Of a DNA stretch of 64,000 bases, positions 25,770 through 33,985 are shown piece after piece. Within the stretch, counting starts at the first letter, position 1; every line of letters starts with the position of its first letter. A program made the position numbers and the translations under genes. This DNA comes from Micromonospora endolithica (GTDB taxonomy: Bacteria > Actinomycetota > Actinomycetes > Mycobacteriales > Micromonosporaceae): contig NZ_RBAK01000001.1 in assembly GCF_003626595.1 (NCBI RefSeq), positions 558,001 to 622,000 on the forward strand, given 5' to 3'. The notes beneath the pieces were generated by a model. That model was not told where the DNA came from. It did no database searches and saw only the letters and a list, made by a program, of their open reading frames with translations.

Positions 25770-25956
25770 GGCATCCTCATCGGTACGGGTGACGGGTGGT
25801 CCACGCGTGCTGCCACCGGCATGTCCACCACCTCCTCCGACCTCGGCGCCGCGTTACCGCCGAACGGTGCCACGCGCGGCGGCACACCGAAAAGCGATTT
25901 CCCCACGGCACCGGACCGGCGGCGATTCTCCGGCGACGCCGGAGCCCGCGGGCGGC

Positions 25957-25962
25957 TAGGGT
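25957..25962 (+). promoter_or_regulatory. -10 box of a leaderless promoter
   Basis: TAGGGT ends six bases before GTG 25969, with no ribosome site, so a leaderless transcript is expected. No TGTC lies 12 bases upstream, unlike the repair-gene promoters. Confidence 0.65.
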
Positions 25963-25968
25963 CGACCC

Positions 25969-26685
25969 GTGACCGCCGACCCCCTGCTGTTGACCGGCGA
26001 GGTGGCCGACGCCACGGCCCGCCTGCTGCGGACCGCCGCGACCTTCGACGAGGCCGATCTCACCGCCGCGTCACTGCTGCCCGGCTGGACCCGGGGACAC
26101 GTGCTGGCCCACGTCGCCCGCAACGCCGACGGGTTCGTCAACCTGCTCGTCTCCGCCCGCACCGGCCGGGCCGTGCCGATGTACGCCGGCGCGGCGGAGC
26201 GTACCGCCGACATCGCGGCCGGCGCGGTGCGTCCGCCGGCCGCGCAGCTGGACGACCTGCGGCGTTCCGCCGACCGGTTCGACGAGGCGGTGGCCGCGAT
26301 GCCGGTCGACGCCTGGAGCGCCACCGTGCAGGCCCGGCGCGGGCCGTGGCCGGCCGCGATGCTGGTCTGGGGCCGGCTGCGCGAGGTGGAGGTGCACCAC
26401 GTCGACCTGGCTGCCGGCTACCGGCCGGCGGACTGGTCGGAGGCGTTCGGGCACCGGTTGCTGCACGAGGTCGCCACCGGCCTCGCCGGACGCCCGGAGA
26501 CGCCCCCGATGGTGCTGCGGTTCGACGGCAGCCGCCACGAGCTGGTCGTGGGCGACCGGGAGCGGGCGCCCACGATCGCCGGCCCCGCACCGGAACTCGC
26601 GGCCTGGCTGATCGGTCGCGGCCCCGGCACCGTGCTGACCGTCACCCCCGACGGCCCGCTGCCCGACCCACCGGAATGGATATAG
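25969..26685 (+). CDS. Maleylpyruvate isomerase-family (mycothiol-dependent, DinB-fold) protein
   Basis: A 238-residue protein of the mycothiol maleylpyruvate isomerase N-terminal family, a four-helix DinB-like fold that usually binds a metal through three histidines. The sequence shows LLPGWTRGHVLAHVARNADGF near residue 36, with conserved Trp and two His, and REVEVHHVDLAAGY near 139 with the third His. The C-terminal part fits the associated SCP2/MDMPI-C-type domain. The substrate is not known; the family includes mycothiol-S-transferases for detoxification. It is followed after seven bases by the metallo-hydrolase, which suggests a two-gene detoxification operon. Confidence 0.85.
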   Translation: MTADPLLLTGEVADATARLLRTAATFDEADLTAASLLPGWTRGHVLAHVARNADGFVNLLVSARTGRAVPMYAGAAERTADIAAGAVRPPAAQLDDLRRSADRFDEAVAAMPVDAWSATVQARRGPWPAAMLVWGRLREVEVHHVDLAAGYRPADWSEAFGHRLLHEVATGLAGRPETPPMVLRFDGSRHELVVGDRERAPTIAGPAPELAAWLIGRGPGTVLTVTPDGPLPDPPEWI

Positions 26686-26692
26686 ACAGCCC

Positions 26693-27346
26693 ATGACCTA
26701 CAGCGGAGACGTCACGCCCGGCGGTGCGCCGGCCGTGCGCGAGCTCGAACGACTCACCATCACGAAGATCTCGGTGGGTCCGATGGACAACAACGCCTAC
26801 CTGCTGCGCTGCCACGCCACCGGCGAGCAGGTGCTGATCGACGCGGCCAACGAGGCGCCCCGCCTGCTGGACCTGGTGGGCGACGCCGGACTGCGCACGG
26901 TGGTCACCACCCACCAGCACATGGACCACTGGGTCGCGCTGGAGGAGGTCGTCGCCAAGACCGGCGCCCGGGCGCTGGTGCACCCCGACGACGCCGCCGG
27001 CCTGCCGATCGCGGCGCAGCCGGTCGCCGAGGGCGACACCGTGCCGGTGGGCGACTGCGCCCTGGAGGTCGTGCACATCAAGGGGCACACGCCCGGCTCG
27101 ATCGCCCTGCTCTACCGCGACCCGGACGGCGCGCCGCACCTCTTCACCGGCGACAGCCTCTTCCCCGGCGGCGTGGGCAACACCGACCAGGACCCGGAGC
27201 GCTTCGCCGCGCTGATCGACGACGTGGAGCACAAGCTCTTCGACCGCCTGCCGGACGAGACCTGGTTCTACCCGGGGCACGGCAAGGACGGCACCCTCGG
27301 AACGGAGCGCCCGTCGCTGCCCCAGTGGCGCGCCCGGGGCTGGTGA
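26693..27346 (+). CDS. Metallo-beta-lactamase-fold hydrolase (glyoxalase II-like)
   Basis: A 217-residue cytosolic MBL-fold enzyme. The metal motif THQHMDHW (HxHxDH) is near residue 77, IKGHTPGS near 128 supplies another His, FTGDSLFPGGVG near 151 the bridging Asp, and YPGHG near 197 the last His. Such proteins often act as thioester or mycothiol-conjugate hydrolases, so pairing with the preceding mycothiol-type gene is consistent. The gene is also commonly found near uvrA in actinobacteria. A strong hairpin ends the operon. Confidence 0.88.
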   Translation: MTYSGDVTPGGAPAVRELERLTITKISVGPMDNNAYLLRCHATGEQVLIDAANEAPRLLDLVGDAGLRTVVTTHQHMDHWVALEEVVAKTGARALVHPDDAAGLPIAAQPVAEGDTVPVGDCALEVVHIKGHTPGSIALLYRDPDGAPHLFTGDSLFPGGVGNTDQDPERFAALIDDVEHKLFDRLPDETWFYPGHGKDGTLGTERPSLPQWRARGW

Positions 27347-27352
27347 AACCCC

Positions 27353-27386
27353 GACGGCGCCGGGCGGTGACCCGCCCGGCGCCGTC
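27353..27386. terminator. Terminator hairpin
   Basis: Perfect 15-base arms (27353-27367 and 27372-27386, GACGGCGCCGGGCGG) around a 4-base loop, just after the stop of the metallo-hydrolase and 58 bases before the convergent DedA stop. It probably serves both strands. Confidence 0.8.
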
Positions 27387-27444
27387 CCCCGGCCCCCGTC
27401 CCCGGGGTCCCCGTGCCCCCGGTCCCCGTGTCCCCCCGGGCCGG

Positions 27445-28059
27445 TCAGCCGGCGCCGGTCATCATGCCGAGCCGGCGCCGCGTCCCCATCAGCACCGCGC
27501 CGGCGAGCAGCAGGCCGACCGCCATGGTGACCAGCATCGGGCTGGGGTCGCCGGGCAGCAGGCCGGCCAGCGACCGCGACGCGGTGCCCAGCACCAGGTA
27601 GAGACCGGCCCAGGCCGCCGCGCCCCCGGTCGCGCAGACCAGGAACCGCCGGTACGACATCCGCAGCCCGCCCGCCGCCAGCGGCAGCAGCGCGTTGAAC
27701 ACCGGCAGGAAGGGCGCCACCAGCACCATCCGGCCCCCGCCCTGCCGCAGGATCCCCTCCGCCGCCGTCCACCGCGCCTCGCCGATCCAGTCCCCGATCC
27801 GGCTGCGCCGAAGGTGGTCACCCCACCGCCGGCCGACCAGGAAGCTCAGCGACCAGCCGGCGAGACAACCCCCGACCACCGAGGCGAACGTGGCCGCGCC
27901 GGTGGCCGCCCCGCCGACCCCCACCGCCGCCAGGATCGCCACGTCCCCGGGCACCAGCACCCCGAGCAGCGGTACGGCGTCGAAGAGCATGACCACCCCG
28001 AGCACCCCCATCAGCAGCACGAGGGGTAGCTCTCCGACCTGCGACAGCGCGTCCACCAT
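27445..28059 (-). CDS. DedA/SNARE-associated family membrane protein
   Basis: Integral membrane protein of the DedA (VTT-domain) family, members of which move lipids such as undecaprenyl phosphate or phosphatidylethanolamine across the membrane. The 204-residue product has about five hydrophobic segments, the re-entrant motif VPLLGVLVPGDVAILAAVG near residue 28, and the FLPVFNALLPLAAGGLRMSYRRF block near 110. ATG 28059 was chosen because a -10 box ends seven bases upstream and the family start fits; an open frame extends 18 codons further. Confidence 0.88.
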   Translation of the reverse strand: MVDALSQVGELPLVLLMGVLGVVMLFDAVPLLGVLVPGDVAILAAVGVGGAATGAATFASVVGGCLAGWSLSFLVGRRWGDHLRRSRIGDWIGEARWTAAEGILRQGGGRMVLVAPFLPVFNALLPLAAGGLRMSYRRFLVCATGGAAAWAGLYLVLGTASRSLAGLLPGDPSPMLVTMAVGLLLAGAVLMGTRRRLGMMTGAG

Positions 28060-28066
28060 GCTCCGT

Positions 28067-28072
28067 ACGCTA
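28067..28072 (-). promoter_or_regulatory. -10 box of a leaderless promoter for the DedA gene
   Basis: TAGCGT on the minus strand, seven bases before ATG 28059, with no ribosome site between. A leaderless mRNA is predicted. Confidence 0.6.
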
Positions 28073-28130
28073 TGGCCGGCGGGGCCCCACCCGCATCGGG
28101 TCCGATCCCCCACCGTGCCCTGGCCACGGA

Positions 28131-28847
28131 CTAGGGGTGGTCCCTGAGAAGCACCGGCGCGGGGCGCAGCACCTGCACCCGACGCAGCGGGGTGTCGACG
28201 GCGGGTTCGGTGGTGGGCACCGGGTAGTCGGCGACCACCGCCAGGCCGCCGGGGGGCAGGTGCCCCCGCCCCGGATCGCCGAGCAGCACGTCGGCCCCCG
28301 CGGCGGCGGCGCGGTGCAGGAAGGGCAGCATCCGCGCGGCCAGTCCACGGCTGTAGAGCACGTCACCGGCCACCAGCAGGTCCACCCCGACGGGGTCGGA
28401 GTCGAGCAGGTCGCCGCCCCGGGAGACGACCGACACGTGGTTGGCCTGGGCGTTGACGGTGACCGCCGCGACCGCGTACGGGTCGATGTCGTTGGCGACC
28501 ACCTGCGCGGCGCCGGCCAGCGCGGCGGCGATCGCGACCAGGCCGGAGCCGGCGGCCAGGTCGAGCACCCGACGACCGGCGACCAGGTCGGGGTGGTCCA
28601 GCAGGTACCGGGCGAGGGCCTGGCCGCCGGCCCAGACCGAGGCCCAGTACGGCGGTGGGAGTCGCCGGCCGGCATGTGCCTCCATCCGGGCCCACCACAG
28701 GATGGCGTCCTCGGCCAGGTACAGCCGGACCTCGGGGACGAACGGGGTCGGCACCAGGCAGAGCCGGTCCAGACCGGCGCCGGGCGCGCCGATCTCCCGC
28801 TCCAGGTCGGCCAGGGCGGCCGCGGCACCTCTCACCGGGGCAAGCAT
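28131..28847 (-). CDS. Class I SAM-dependent methyltransferase (ETFB-K/PrmA-like)
   Basis: A 238-residue methyltransferase. SAM motif I is VLDLAAGSGLVAIAAALAG near residue 93, motif II has NDIDPYAV near 118, and the later block LLVAGDVLYSRG near 155 fits the protein-lysine methyltransferase group related to electron-transfer flavoprotein beta-subunit and L11 methylases. The substrate cannot be told from sequence. The start is uncertain: ATG 28847 and GTG 28835 are both possible and neither has a good ribosome site. The DedA start is 71 bases downstream. Confidence 0.78.
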   Translation of the reverse strand: MLAPVRGAAAALADLEREIGAPGAGLDRLCLVPTPFVPEVRLYLAEDAILWWARMEAHAGRRLPPPYWASVWAGGQALARYLLDHPDLVAGRRVLDLAAGSGLVAIAAALAGAAQVVANDIDPYAVAAVTVNAQANHVSVVSRGGDLLDSDPVGVDLLVAGDVLYSRGLAARMLPFLHRAAAAGADVLLGDPGRGHLPPGGLAVVADYPVPTTEPAVDTPLRRVQVLRPAPVLLRDHP

Positions 28848-28949
28848 GCCCCAGCGGAAGGGCCACCATGCCGCTTTCCGGCCGTCGGAACCGGAGAGTT
28901 CACCGCAACGCCTGCGGCACTTCGCCCCGCAGATCGGGGTTCGGGCGGT

Positions 28950-28955
28950 TAGGGT
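28950..28955 (+). promoter_or_regulatory. Probable -10 box of the cold-shock gene
   Basis: TAGGGT would start transcription near 28962 and leave a leader of about 60 bases before the coding region, with GGGAG at the end. A leader of this kind is common for cold-shock genes. Confidence 0.45.
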
Positions 28956-29021
28956 CGGGGAGGTACAGGGCGATCATCGGCCGTGGGGCCGGGGGTCACC
29001 CGCATTGAACAGGGAGAGAGC

Positions 29022-29225
29022 ATGGCAACCGGCACGGTCAAGTGGTTCAACGCGGAAAAGGGCTTCGGCTTCATCGAGCAGGACGGCGGAGGGCCGGACG
29101 TCTTCGTCCACTACTCGGCCATCTCGATGAGTGGTTACCGGGAGCTGAACGAGGGCCAGAAGGTCGAGTTCGAGGTGACCCAGGGGCAGAAGGGTCCGCA
29201 GGCGGACAACGTACGGGCTGCGTGA
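29022..29225 (+). CDS. Cold-shock protein (CspA family)
   Basis: A 67-residue single-stranded nucleic acid-binding OB-fold protein of the CspA family, acting as an RNA chaperone. RNP1 is KGFGFIEQ near residue 13 and RNP2 VFVHYSAI near 26. ATG 29022 ([15 protein letters not shown]) was taken; the frame is open 13 codons earlier but GGGAG lies just before this ATG. It is monocistronic, with a hairpin right after the stop. Confidence 0.95.
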   Translation: MATGTVKWFNAEKGFGFIEQDGGGPDVFVHYSAISMSGYRELNEGQKVEFEVTQGQKGPQADNVRAA

Positions 29226-29236
29226 CCCGTGCCGGT

Positions 29237-29262
29237 GGCGGCGGCCGGGGACGGCCGCCGCC
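29237..29262. terminator. Terminator hairpin
   Basis: Perfect 11-base arms (29237-29247 and 29252-29262, GGCGGCGGCCG) with a GGGA loop, between the convergent cold-shock and MFS genes. Confidence 0.75.
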
Positions 29263-29282
29263 GCTGCGCATCCCGGTCGCGC

Positions 29283-30617
29283 TCAGGTCGCGGTCGCCGC
29301 GAGTGGCAGGTCCCGCCGCCGCCGCAGCGGTCCGATCAGCAGGATCAGGGGTGTCACCGCGAGCCACCCGGTCATGACCAGGATCGCCGGGCGGGTGCCC
29401 AGGAGCCCCGCGAGCGCGCCCGCGCTCAGCGCGGCCAGCGGGATCGTGCCGTAGTTGAGCAGCTGCATGCTCACCGTGATCCGGCCGAGCAGCCGGCGCG
29501 GTGGGTAGGTCTGGCGGAAGGTCGACTTCACGACGTTGCCCACCGCGACCCCGAAACTGACCAGCGACCCGCCGAGCGGCGCCCAGAACCACTGGCCGCC
29601 GGTGTCGGTGAGCGGCACCAGCAGCGCCGGCGGCCCGGTGAGGGCCGCCGCGATCAGCATCGCCCGTGCCGTGCCGTACCGCCGCCCGATGCGGGTGGCC
29701 AGCACCGCGCCGGCCACGCCGCCGAGACTCGCCGCCGCGACCACGAGCCCGACCGCGCCCGGTGCCAGTCCCACCTCGCGGACGAGAAAGACGACCAGCA
29801 GCGCCTGGTAGCCGGTCAGCCCGATGTTGGCGGCCGCGCCGGACGCGGTCAGCACCCGCAGGTACGGGTCGCGGGCGACGAACCCGAGCCCCTCGGCGAT
29901 CTCCCGGCGCAGCGACGGCCGCCCGGCGGCGGCCGGCGGTCGCTCGACGGTGCGGATGCGGCGCAGGCAGAGGGCGGAGACCAGGAAGCTCACCACGTCG
30001 AGCAGCAGGGCGGACACCGCGCCGACGAGCTGGGCGACGAGGCCGGCGATGCCGGGACCGAGCACGTAGCTCGCCGTACGGGTGGCGGTCAAGCCCGCGT
30101 TGCCCGCCGCCAGCCGCTCGGGTGGGAGCAGCGACGGCAGGTAGACCTGGCCGGCGGTCTCGAAGAAGACCCGCGCGAGCCCGGCGGCGAGGGCCACCGC
30201 CAGCAGGTGTCCGATGGTGAGCACGCCGAGCACGGCGGCGACCGGGACGGTGAGGAAGAGCGCCGCGGCGATCAGGTCGCACAGGATCATCAGCGGTCGG
30301 CGGCGCAACCGGTCCACCCAGGCCCCGGCCGGCAGCCCGACCAGCAGCCAGGGTAGCCAGGCCGCGGCGGTGAGCACCGTGACCTGGAGAACGGTCGCGT
30401 CCAGGACGGTCACCGCCACCAGCGGCAGGGCCACCGCGGTCACGTTGCTGCCGACGTTGCTCGCGGTGTCTCCCAGCCACAGCAGGCGGAAGTCGCGGTG
30501 TCGCCACAGCCCGTCGCCGGTGGAGTCGGTGGCCGCGTTGGGCGCTCCGCCCCGTGCGGCGGCCCCCGGCACGTCGGGCTTGACGGTGACCGCGGGTCCG
30601 CGGGTGGGCCCGCTCAC
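29283..30617 (-). CDS. MFS transporter (drug-efflux type, MFS_3-like)
   Basis: A 444-residue major facilitator with about twelve hydrophobic segments. The N-terminus has LWRHRDFRLLWLGDTASNVG, typical of the enterobactin-exporter/macrolide-efflux branch, then GAWVDRLRRRPLM near residue 96 (motif A). Its GTG start overlaps the ArsR-type gene stop by four bases (GTGA), so the two are one operon, and the regulator probably controls its own exporter. The substrate is unknown. The frame extends well upstream of the true start only as an artefact. Confidence 0.9.
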   Translation of the reverse strand: MSGPTRGPAVTVKPDVPGAAARGGAPNAATDSTGDGLWRHRDFRLLWLGDTASNVGSNVTAVALPLVAVTVLDATVLQVTVLTAAAWLPWLLVGLPAGAWVDRLRRRPLMILCDLIAAALFLTVPVAAVLGVLTIGHLLAVALAAGLARVFFETAGQVYLPSLLPPERLAAGNAGLTATRTASYVLGPGIAGLVAQLVGAVSALLLDVVSFLVSALCLRRIRTVERPPAAAGRPSLRREIAEGLGFVARDPYLRVLTASGAAANIGLTGYQALLVVFLVREVGLAPGAVGLVVAAASLGGVAGAVLATRIGRRYGTARAMLIAAALTGPPALLVPLTDTGGQWFWAPLGGSLVSFGVAVGNVVKSTFRQTYPPRRLLGRITVSMQLLNYGTIPLAALSAGALAGLLGTRPAILVMTGWLAVTPLILLIGPLRRRRDLPLAATAT

Positions 30618-31189
30618 GGGCGGGCCGGAACGCCGTGGGCGAACACGAACACCGGCTCCCGACGGCGCCCGTCGTCGGAGATCGCGCGGTCGGCCCAGCG
30701 GGCCAGCAGGTCGTTGAGCTGCCCGCTCAGCTCGGCCAGTTCCTCCGGGGTCAGGTGGAGCCAGCGGTCGGTGGAGAACGGCGCGTCGGCCCATCTGGCG
30801 TGCGCGTCGTCGTCGGCCTCCCACCAGGCTCGGGCGAGCGCCGCGTGCCGGTCCAGGTTGAGCGAGGAGGCGGCGTCGGCCACCGCGCGGGCCGCCGGGT
30901 CGTGGTCGAAGTCCGCGTTGGACCAGCGCACTCCCCGGTTGACCAGCCGCCACCAGCGCTCCCGCCGGTCACGGGCGAGTTCGGGCGCCTCGGTGACGAG
31001 GTCGGCGGCGGCGAGCACCTTCATGTGGTGGCTGACGTTGGCCGGCGCGTGCCCGGTCTGCTCGGCGAGCGTGCCGACCGGGCACGGCCCGTTCACTTTG
31101 AGCGTGTCCATCAGCCGGCGGCGCAGCGGGTGCGCCAGCGCGGCGAGCACGCGGGTGTCGGTGACGGCGCGGACCTCTGGTGGCTCCAT
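30614..31189 (-). CDS. ArsR-family winged-helix transcriptional regulator
   Basis: A 191-residue regulator with an N-terminal ArsR-type winged helix: LAALAHPLRRRLMDTLKVNG near residue 15, recognition region TGHAPANVSHHMKVLAAADLV near 45. No cysteine pair of a metal sensor is present in the helix, and a C-terminal extension of about 100 residues with several Trp probably binds an organic ligand. ATG 31189 is preferred to the upstream-open start because the alternative would read through the operator palindrome. It is followed by its presumed target transporter. Confidence 0.85.
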   Translation of the reverse strand: MEPPEVRAVTDTRVLAALAHPLRRRLMDTLKVNGPCPVGTLAEQTGHAPANVSHHMKVLAAADLVTEAPELARDRRERWWRLVNRGVRWSNADFDHDPAARAVADAASSLNLDRHAALARAWWEADDDAHARWADAPFSTDRWLHLTPEELAELSGQLNDLLARWADRAISDDGRRREPVFVFAHGVPARP

Positions 31190-31209
31190 GTCGCCAGCCT
31201 GCCATCCGC

Positions 31210-31249
31210 AACAGCAGTTGCGCAATGACTATTGCGCAACTGCTGTTGT
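31210..31249. promoter_or_regulatory. Perfect 40-bp palindrome, likely operator of the ArsR-type gene
   Basis: Arms of 18 bases (31210-31227 and 31232-31249) match perfectly around a GACT spacer. Each arm contains its own palindrome TTGCGCAA (31219-31226 and 31233-31240), giving two sites 14 bases apart. It lies 21 bases upstream of the regulator ATG and 10 bases beyond the stop of the preceding gene. On the minus strand TTGCGC followed 18 bases later by CAGGCT could be the promoter, so binding would block polymerase. A terminator role for the upstream gene cannot be excluded, but no T tract follows. Confidence 0.7.
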
Positions 31250-31258
31250 CCGATGCGG

Positions 31259-32167
31259 TCAGGCGACCAGGCGGGCGGCCAGTTCGTCGGCGACCTGCGC
31301 GGCCATCGCCGCCGGAATCGCCGCCGCGACGGCCTCGGGGGTGAGGGTGGCGAGGATGCCCGAGACGATCGCCTGCTCGTCGGTGAAGTCCTTGCTGGAC
31401 AGGGCGGTCACCTGCGTGGCCAGGGCGGGAAATGACTGCGCCATGCCCAGCATCCGGCCCAGCGGCGAGGTGGCCGCCGGCGGCCTGACCAGACCCGGCG
31501 TGCCGACCGGCGTCACCAGCCAGTTCCGCAGGTTCTGCAGGTCCGCGAGCACGTCGCCGACCGTGCGGTCCGGGTAGCCGGTGTCCTTGATGAGCTTGTC
31601 CGTCTGTTCCATGTCGTCCTCCGGTGCCGGTGGGGTGATCAGGCCGATGGTGGTGAGGTAACGGCGGAACAGCGGGGTCTGGTCCCGGCCCGCCTTGATC
31701 GAGTCGCGGAAGAAGCTGAAGTGGGTGTGCCAGAGGTGGGAGTCGTCCCCGCTGGAGCGACGGCGCAACCGGTCCCACCGCCGGACGACCCGGCCGTCCG
31801 GGGAGTAGATGATCTCCCGAAGATCGCGGCTGTCCGGGGTGTCGGCGACACACTGCGCCACGCACCAGGTGGAGAAGCTGTAGAGGTCGTGCGTCCGGCC
31901 ACCCGAGCGGACCTCGAAGAGGCCGACGTCCAGACCCGCGGCGTCCAGGGTCAGGCCGGACGAGTCCCGGGTGGACTCGACGACGGAGTAGTCGTTGGTC
32001 ACCACCCGGTCGGATCCGCAGTGGTAGCCGCCCCGGTGGGCGGAGTCCCCCACGATGCCGACCTCGGCCGGTTCGAGGTCGTCGTCCCGTACCGTGTCGG
32101 GGTCGATGTTGAGGTGGTCGAGGAGTAGGCGGCGGACGGCCATCAGGTTTGCCGGTGCCCGCGTCAT
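31259..32167 (-). CDS. Uncharacterised 302-residue protein with a possible N-terminal hydrolase-like domain
   Basis: No family assigned with confidence. Residues 1-180 form one conserved-looking domain with GIVGDSAHRGGYHCGSDR near 37, NDYSVVESTRDSSGL near 58, YSFSTWCVAQC near 96 and SHLWHTHFSFFRDS near 143. The pattern of a His after Gly-Gly-Tyr, acidic residues and a late His-x-His recalls M15-type peptidoglycan peptidases, but the spacing does not match them exactly. Similar proteins, as I recall, occur in actinobacterial phages and beside phage-tail-like genes. The C-terminal 110 residues are helical and Ala-rich. There is no signal peptide. GGGGGAA precedes the ATG by seven bases. It stands alone between the ArsR and CocE genes. 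Confidence 0.6.
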   Translation of the reverse strand: MTRAPANLMAVRRLLLDHLNIDPDTVRDDDLEPAEVGIVGDSAHRGGYHCGSDRVVTNDYSVVESTRDSSGLTLDAAGLDVGLFEVRSGGRTHDLYSFSTWCVAQCVADTPDSRDLREIIYSPDGRVVRRWDRLRRRSSGDDSHLWHTHFSFFRDSIKAGRDQTPLFRRYLTTIGLITPPAPEDDMEQTDKLIKDTGYPDRTVGDVLADLQNLRNWLVTPVGTPGLVRPPAATSPLGRMLGMAQSFPALATQVTALSSKDFTDEQAIVSGILATLTPEAVAAAIPAAMAAQVADELAARLVA

Positions 32168-32321
32168 GGGTGTTCCCCCTTGCGATGATGGGGGTCGGGC
32201 ACGTCGGTGACACCGCGTACGCGGTGTGGGAACCTCACGTGCGGCCCGGCCGATTGGTGCGAAGTGTCGGGCCTAGCACCACGATAGCCCCGAATATCGA
32301 AGAATGCCCAGCTCAGGGCCG

Positions 32322-33980
32322 CTATTCTTGGCTGGGAAGAAACTGGGTGTCAGAGCTGACGACCGGCAGGACCACAACGGACGGTCGATCTGGATCGTGC
32401 AGGATCTCCCGCCAACCCGCACGCAGCGTGACAGCGGCACCGAGAGGTTCGCCCGTTCCCGGGTTGCGCGCGTACCGCGGATGGGCGCCACCGCTCACCT
32501 GCACGCGCAACCGGTGCCCGCGCCGGAACCGGTGGGCGACCGGCCACAGCTCCACCGGCACCCGGACCACCCCGTCGGCGCTCGGGAACCGTCCGGGGGT
32601 GACCCGGACCAGGCCGTCGCACACGTTCCACGAGCGGCCGCGCCGGTCCACGTCGCACAGTCGCACGAAGACGTCCAGGTGGGACAGTTCGCTGCGGACG
32701 TGGATCTCCGCGTGCGCCGGCCCGATCACCTCGATCGCCTCGCGCAGCGGCGCACCGGTCCAGACGACCACGTCGGGCCGGGCCTCCACCGCGCGGTTGT
32801 CCACCGGGCCGGCCCGCTGGGCGACCAGCAGCGGGCCACCCAGCGACGGGGTGGGGTCGGCCGGGTCGTACCAGAACCGGTCGGGTGGGGACGCCACCGC
32901 ACCGGCCGTGCTCAGCTCGCCGCCGCCGCGCAGGTGCCAGCGGGTCGGCGTGTGCGGCGGCGGCCAGTCCGGCAGGTCCCGCCATCCGCCGCCGCCGACG
33001 TGCACCCGTACCGGGGCGACACGGCGCGCCGGCGTGCCGGCGAGATGCGTGTCGAGATGGTCCAGGCCCTCCCGCAGCGCCGCGACGAAGAGCCCCGGAC
33101 TGCCGTGCGTCCACGGGCCGACGGTGAGCCGGGGCCGGGCACCGGCCGCCCGCAGCGCCGCGTAGTCGCGCAACTGGGCCGGCAGGAAGATGTCGTGCCA
33201 GCCACCGACCAGGGCCACCGGCGCGCGGACGTCGGCGATGCGGTCGGAGAAGACCCGGGTACGCCAGTAGTCCGCCTCGGGCGTGTGGTGCCGCAACCAC
33301 TCCTGGAAGAACGGGACGGTGACCCCGGTGGCGACCCGGTCCGCCTCGGCCAACGGCAGGTGGGCCAGGGCGGCGGCGAGCCGGGGCTGACCCCGCTTGA
33401 GTTCCCACTGCCGGGCCAGCCACGGCACGGTCTGCGCCTGGAGCAGTTCGGCCCAGGTGAGCACGGTGTCCAGCGCGAAGGACTCCCCCGCGTACGTGGA
33501 GTCCCGGGTCCCGGAGGCGGTCACCACGGCGACCATCGCGCGCAGTTCGTCGGCCGCGTCGGCGGCCAGCGCCCACTGCACGAAGCCCTGGTAGCTGGCG
33601 CCGAACATGGCGAACGCGCCGGACCACCAGGGCTGGCGGCGCAGCCAGTCCAGCGTGTCCAGCCCGTCGTCGCGCTCGTGCACCAGCGGGTCGAAGGTCC
33701 CGCCCGAGCCACCGGTGCCCCGGCAGGACTGGATCACCACGTGGTGACCCCGCTCGGCGAACAGGCGACCCAGCAGCCGCATCGGCCCGCCCCGCCCGTA
33801 CGGCGTGCGGATCAGCACCGCCGGCGCGCCGGGCAGGGCCGGTGCGTGGTGGTCGGCGCGCAGCGTCACCCCGTCGCGGACCCGCAGCGGAATGTCCCGG
33901 GTGAGAGTTACCCGCCCGGTCACCGCCGGCGGCAGGCCCAGGGCGGCGGTGGCGAGCCGGGCGGCCAGCCGGTCGAGCAC
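32322..33980 (-). CDS. CocE/NonD-family serine hydrolase
   Basis: A 552-residue alpha/beta hydrolase of the X-Pro dipeptidyl-peptidase/cocaine-esterase family. The nucleophile lies in FGASYQGFVQWAL near residue 128, the acid in GGWHDIF near 260 and the catalytic His in GPWTHGSPG near 290. The C-terminal third is the jelly-roll domain typical of the group (VWTGAPLREAIEVIGPAHAE). No signal peptide is seen, so it is probably cytosolic. GTG start, five bases after the MarR-type gene, so co-transcribed. The substrate is unknown; esters or peptides are likely. Confidence 0.88.
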   Translation of the reverse strand: MLDRLAARLATAALGLPPAVTGRVTLTRDIPLRVRDGVTLRADHHAPALPGAPAVLIRTPYGRGGPMRLLGRLFAERGHHVVIQSCRGTGGSGGTFDPLVHERDDGLDTLDWLRRQPWWSGAFAMFGASYQGFVQWALAADAADELRAMVAVVTASGTRDSTYAGESFALDTVLTWAELLQAQTVPWLARQWELKRGQPRLAAALAHLPLAEADRVATGVTVPFFQEWLRHHTPEADYWRTRVFSDRIADVRAPVALVGGWHDIFLPAQLRDYAALRAAGARPRLTVGPWTHGSPGLFVAALREGLDHLDTHLAGTPARRVAPVRVHVGGGGWRDLPDWPPPHTPTRWHLRGGGELSTAGAVASPPDRFWYDPADPTPSLGGPLLVAQRAGPVDNRAVEARPDVVVWTGAPLREAIEVIGPAHAEIHVRSELSHLDVFVRLCDVDRRGRSWNVCDGLVRVTPGRFPSADGVVRVPVELWPVAHRFRRGHRLRVQVSGGAHPRYARNPGTGEPLGAAVTLRAGWREILHDPDRPSVVVLPVVSSDTQFLPSQE

Positions 33981-33985
33981 GGCGG

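Noticed and set aside
31259..32167. Prophage remnant
   Set aside because: Only the 302-residue protein recalls phage-associated proteins. No integrase, capsid, tail or attachment-site repeats lie around it, and base composition does not shift.
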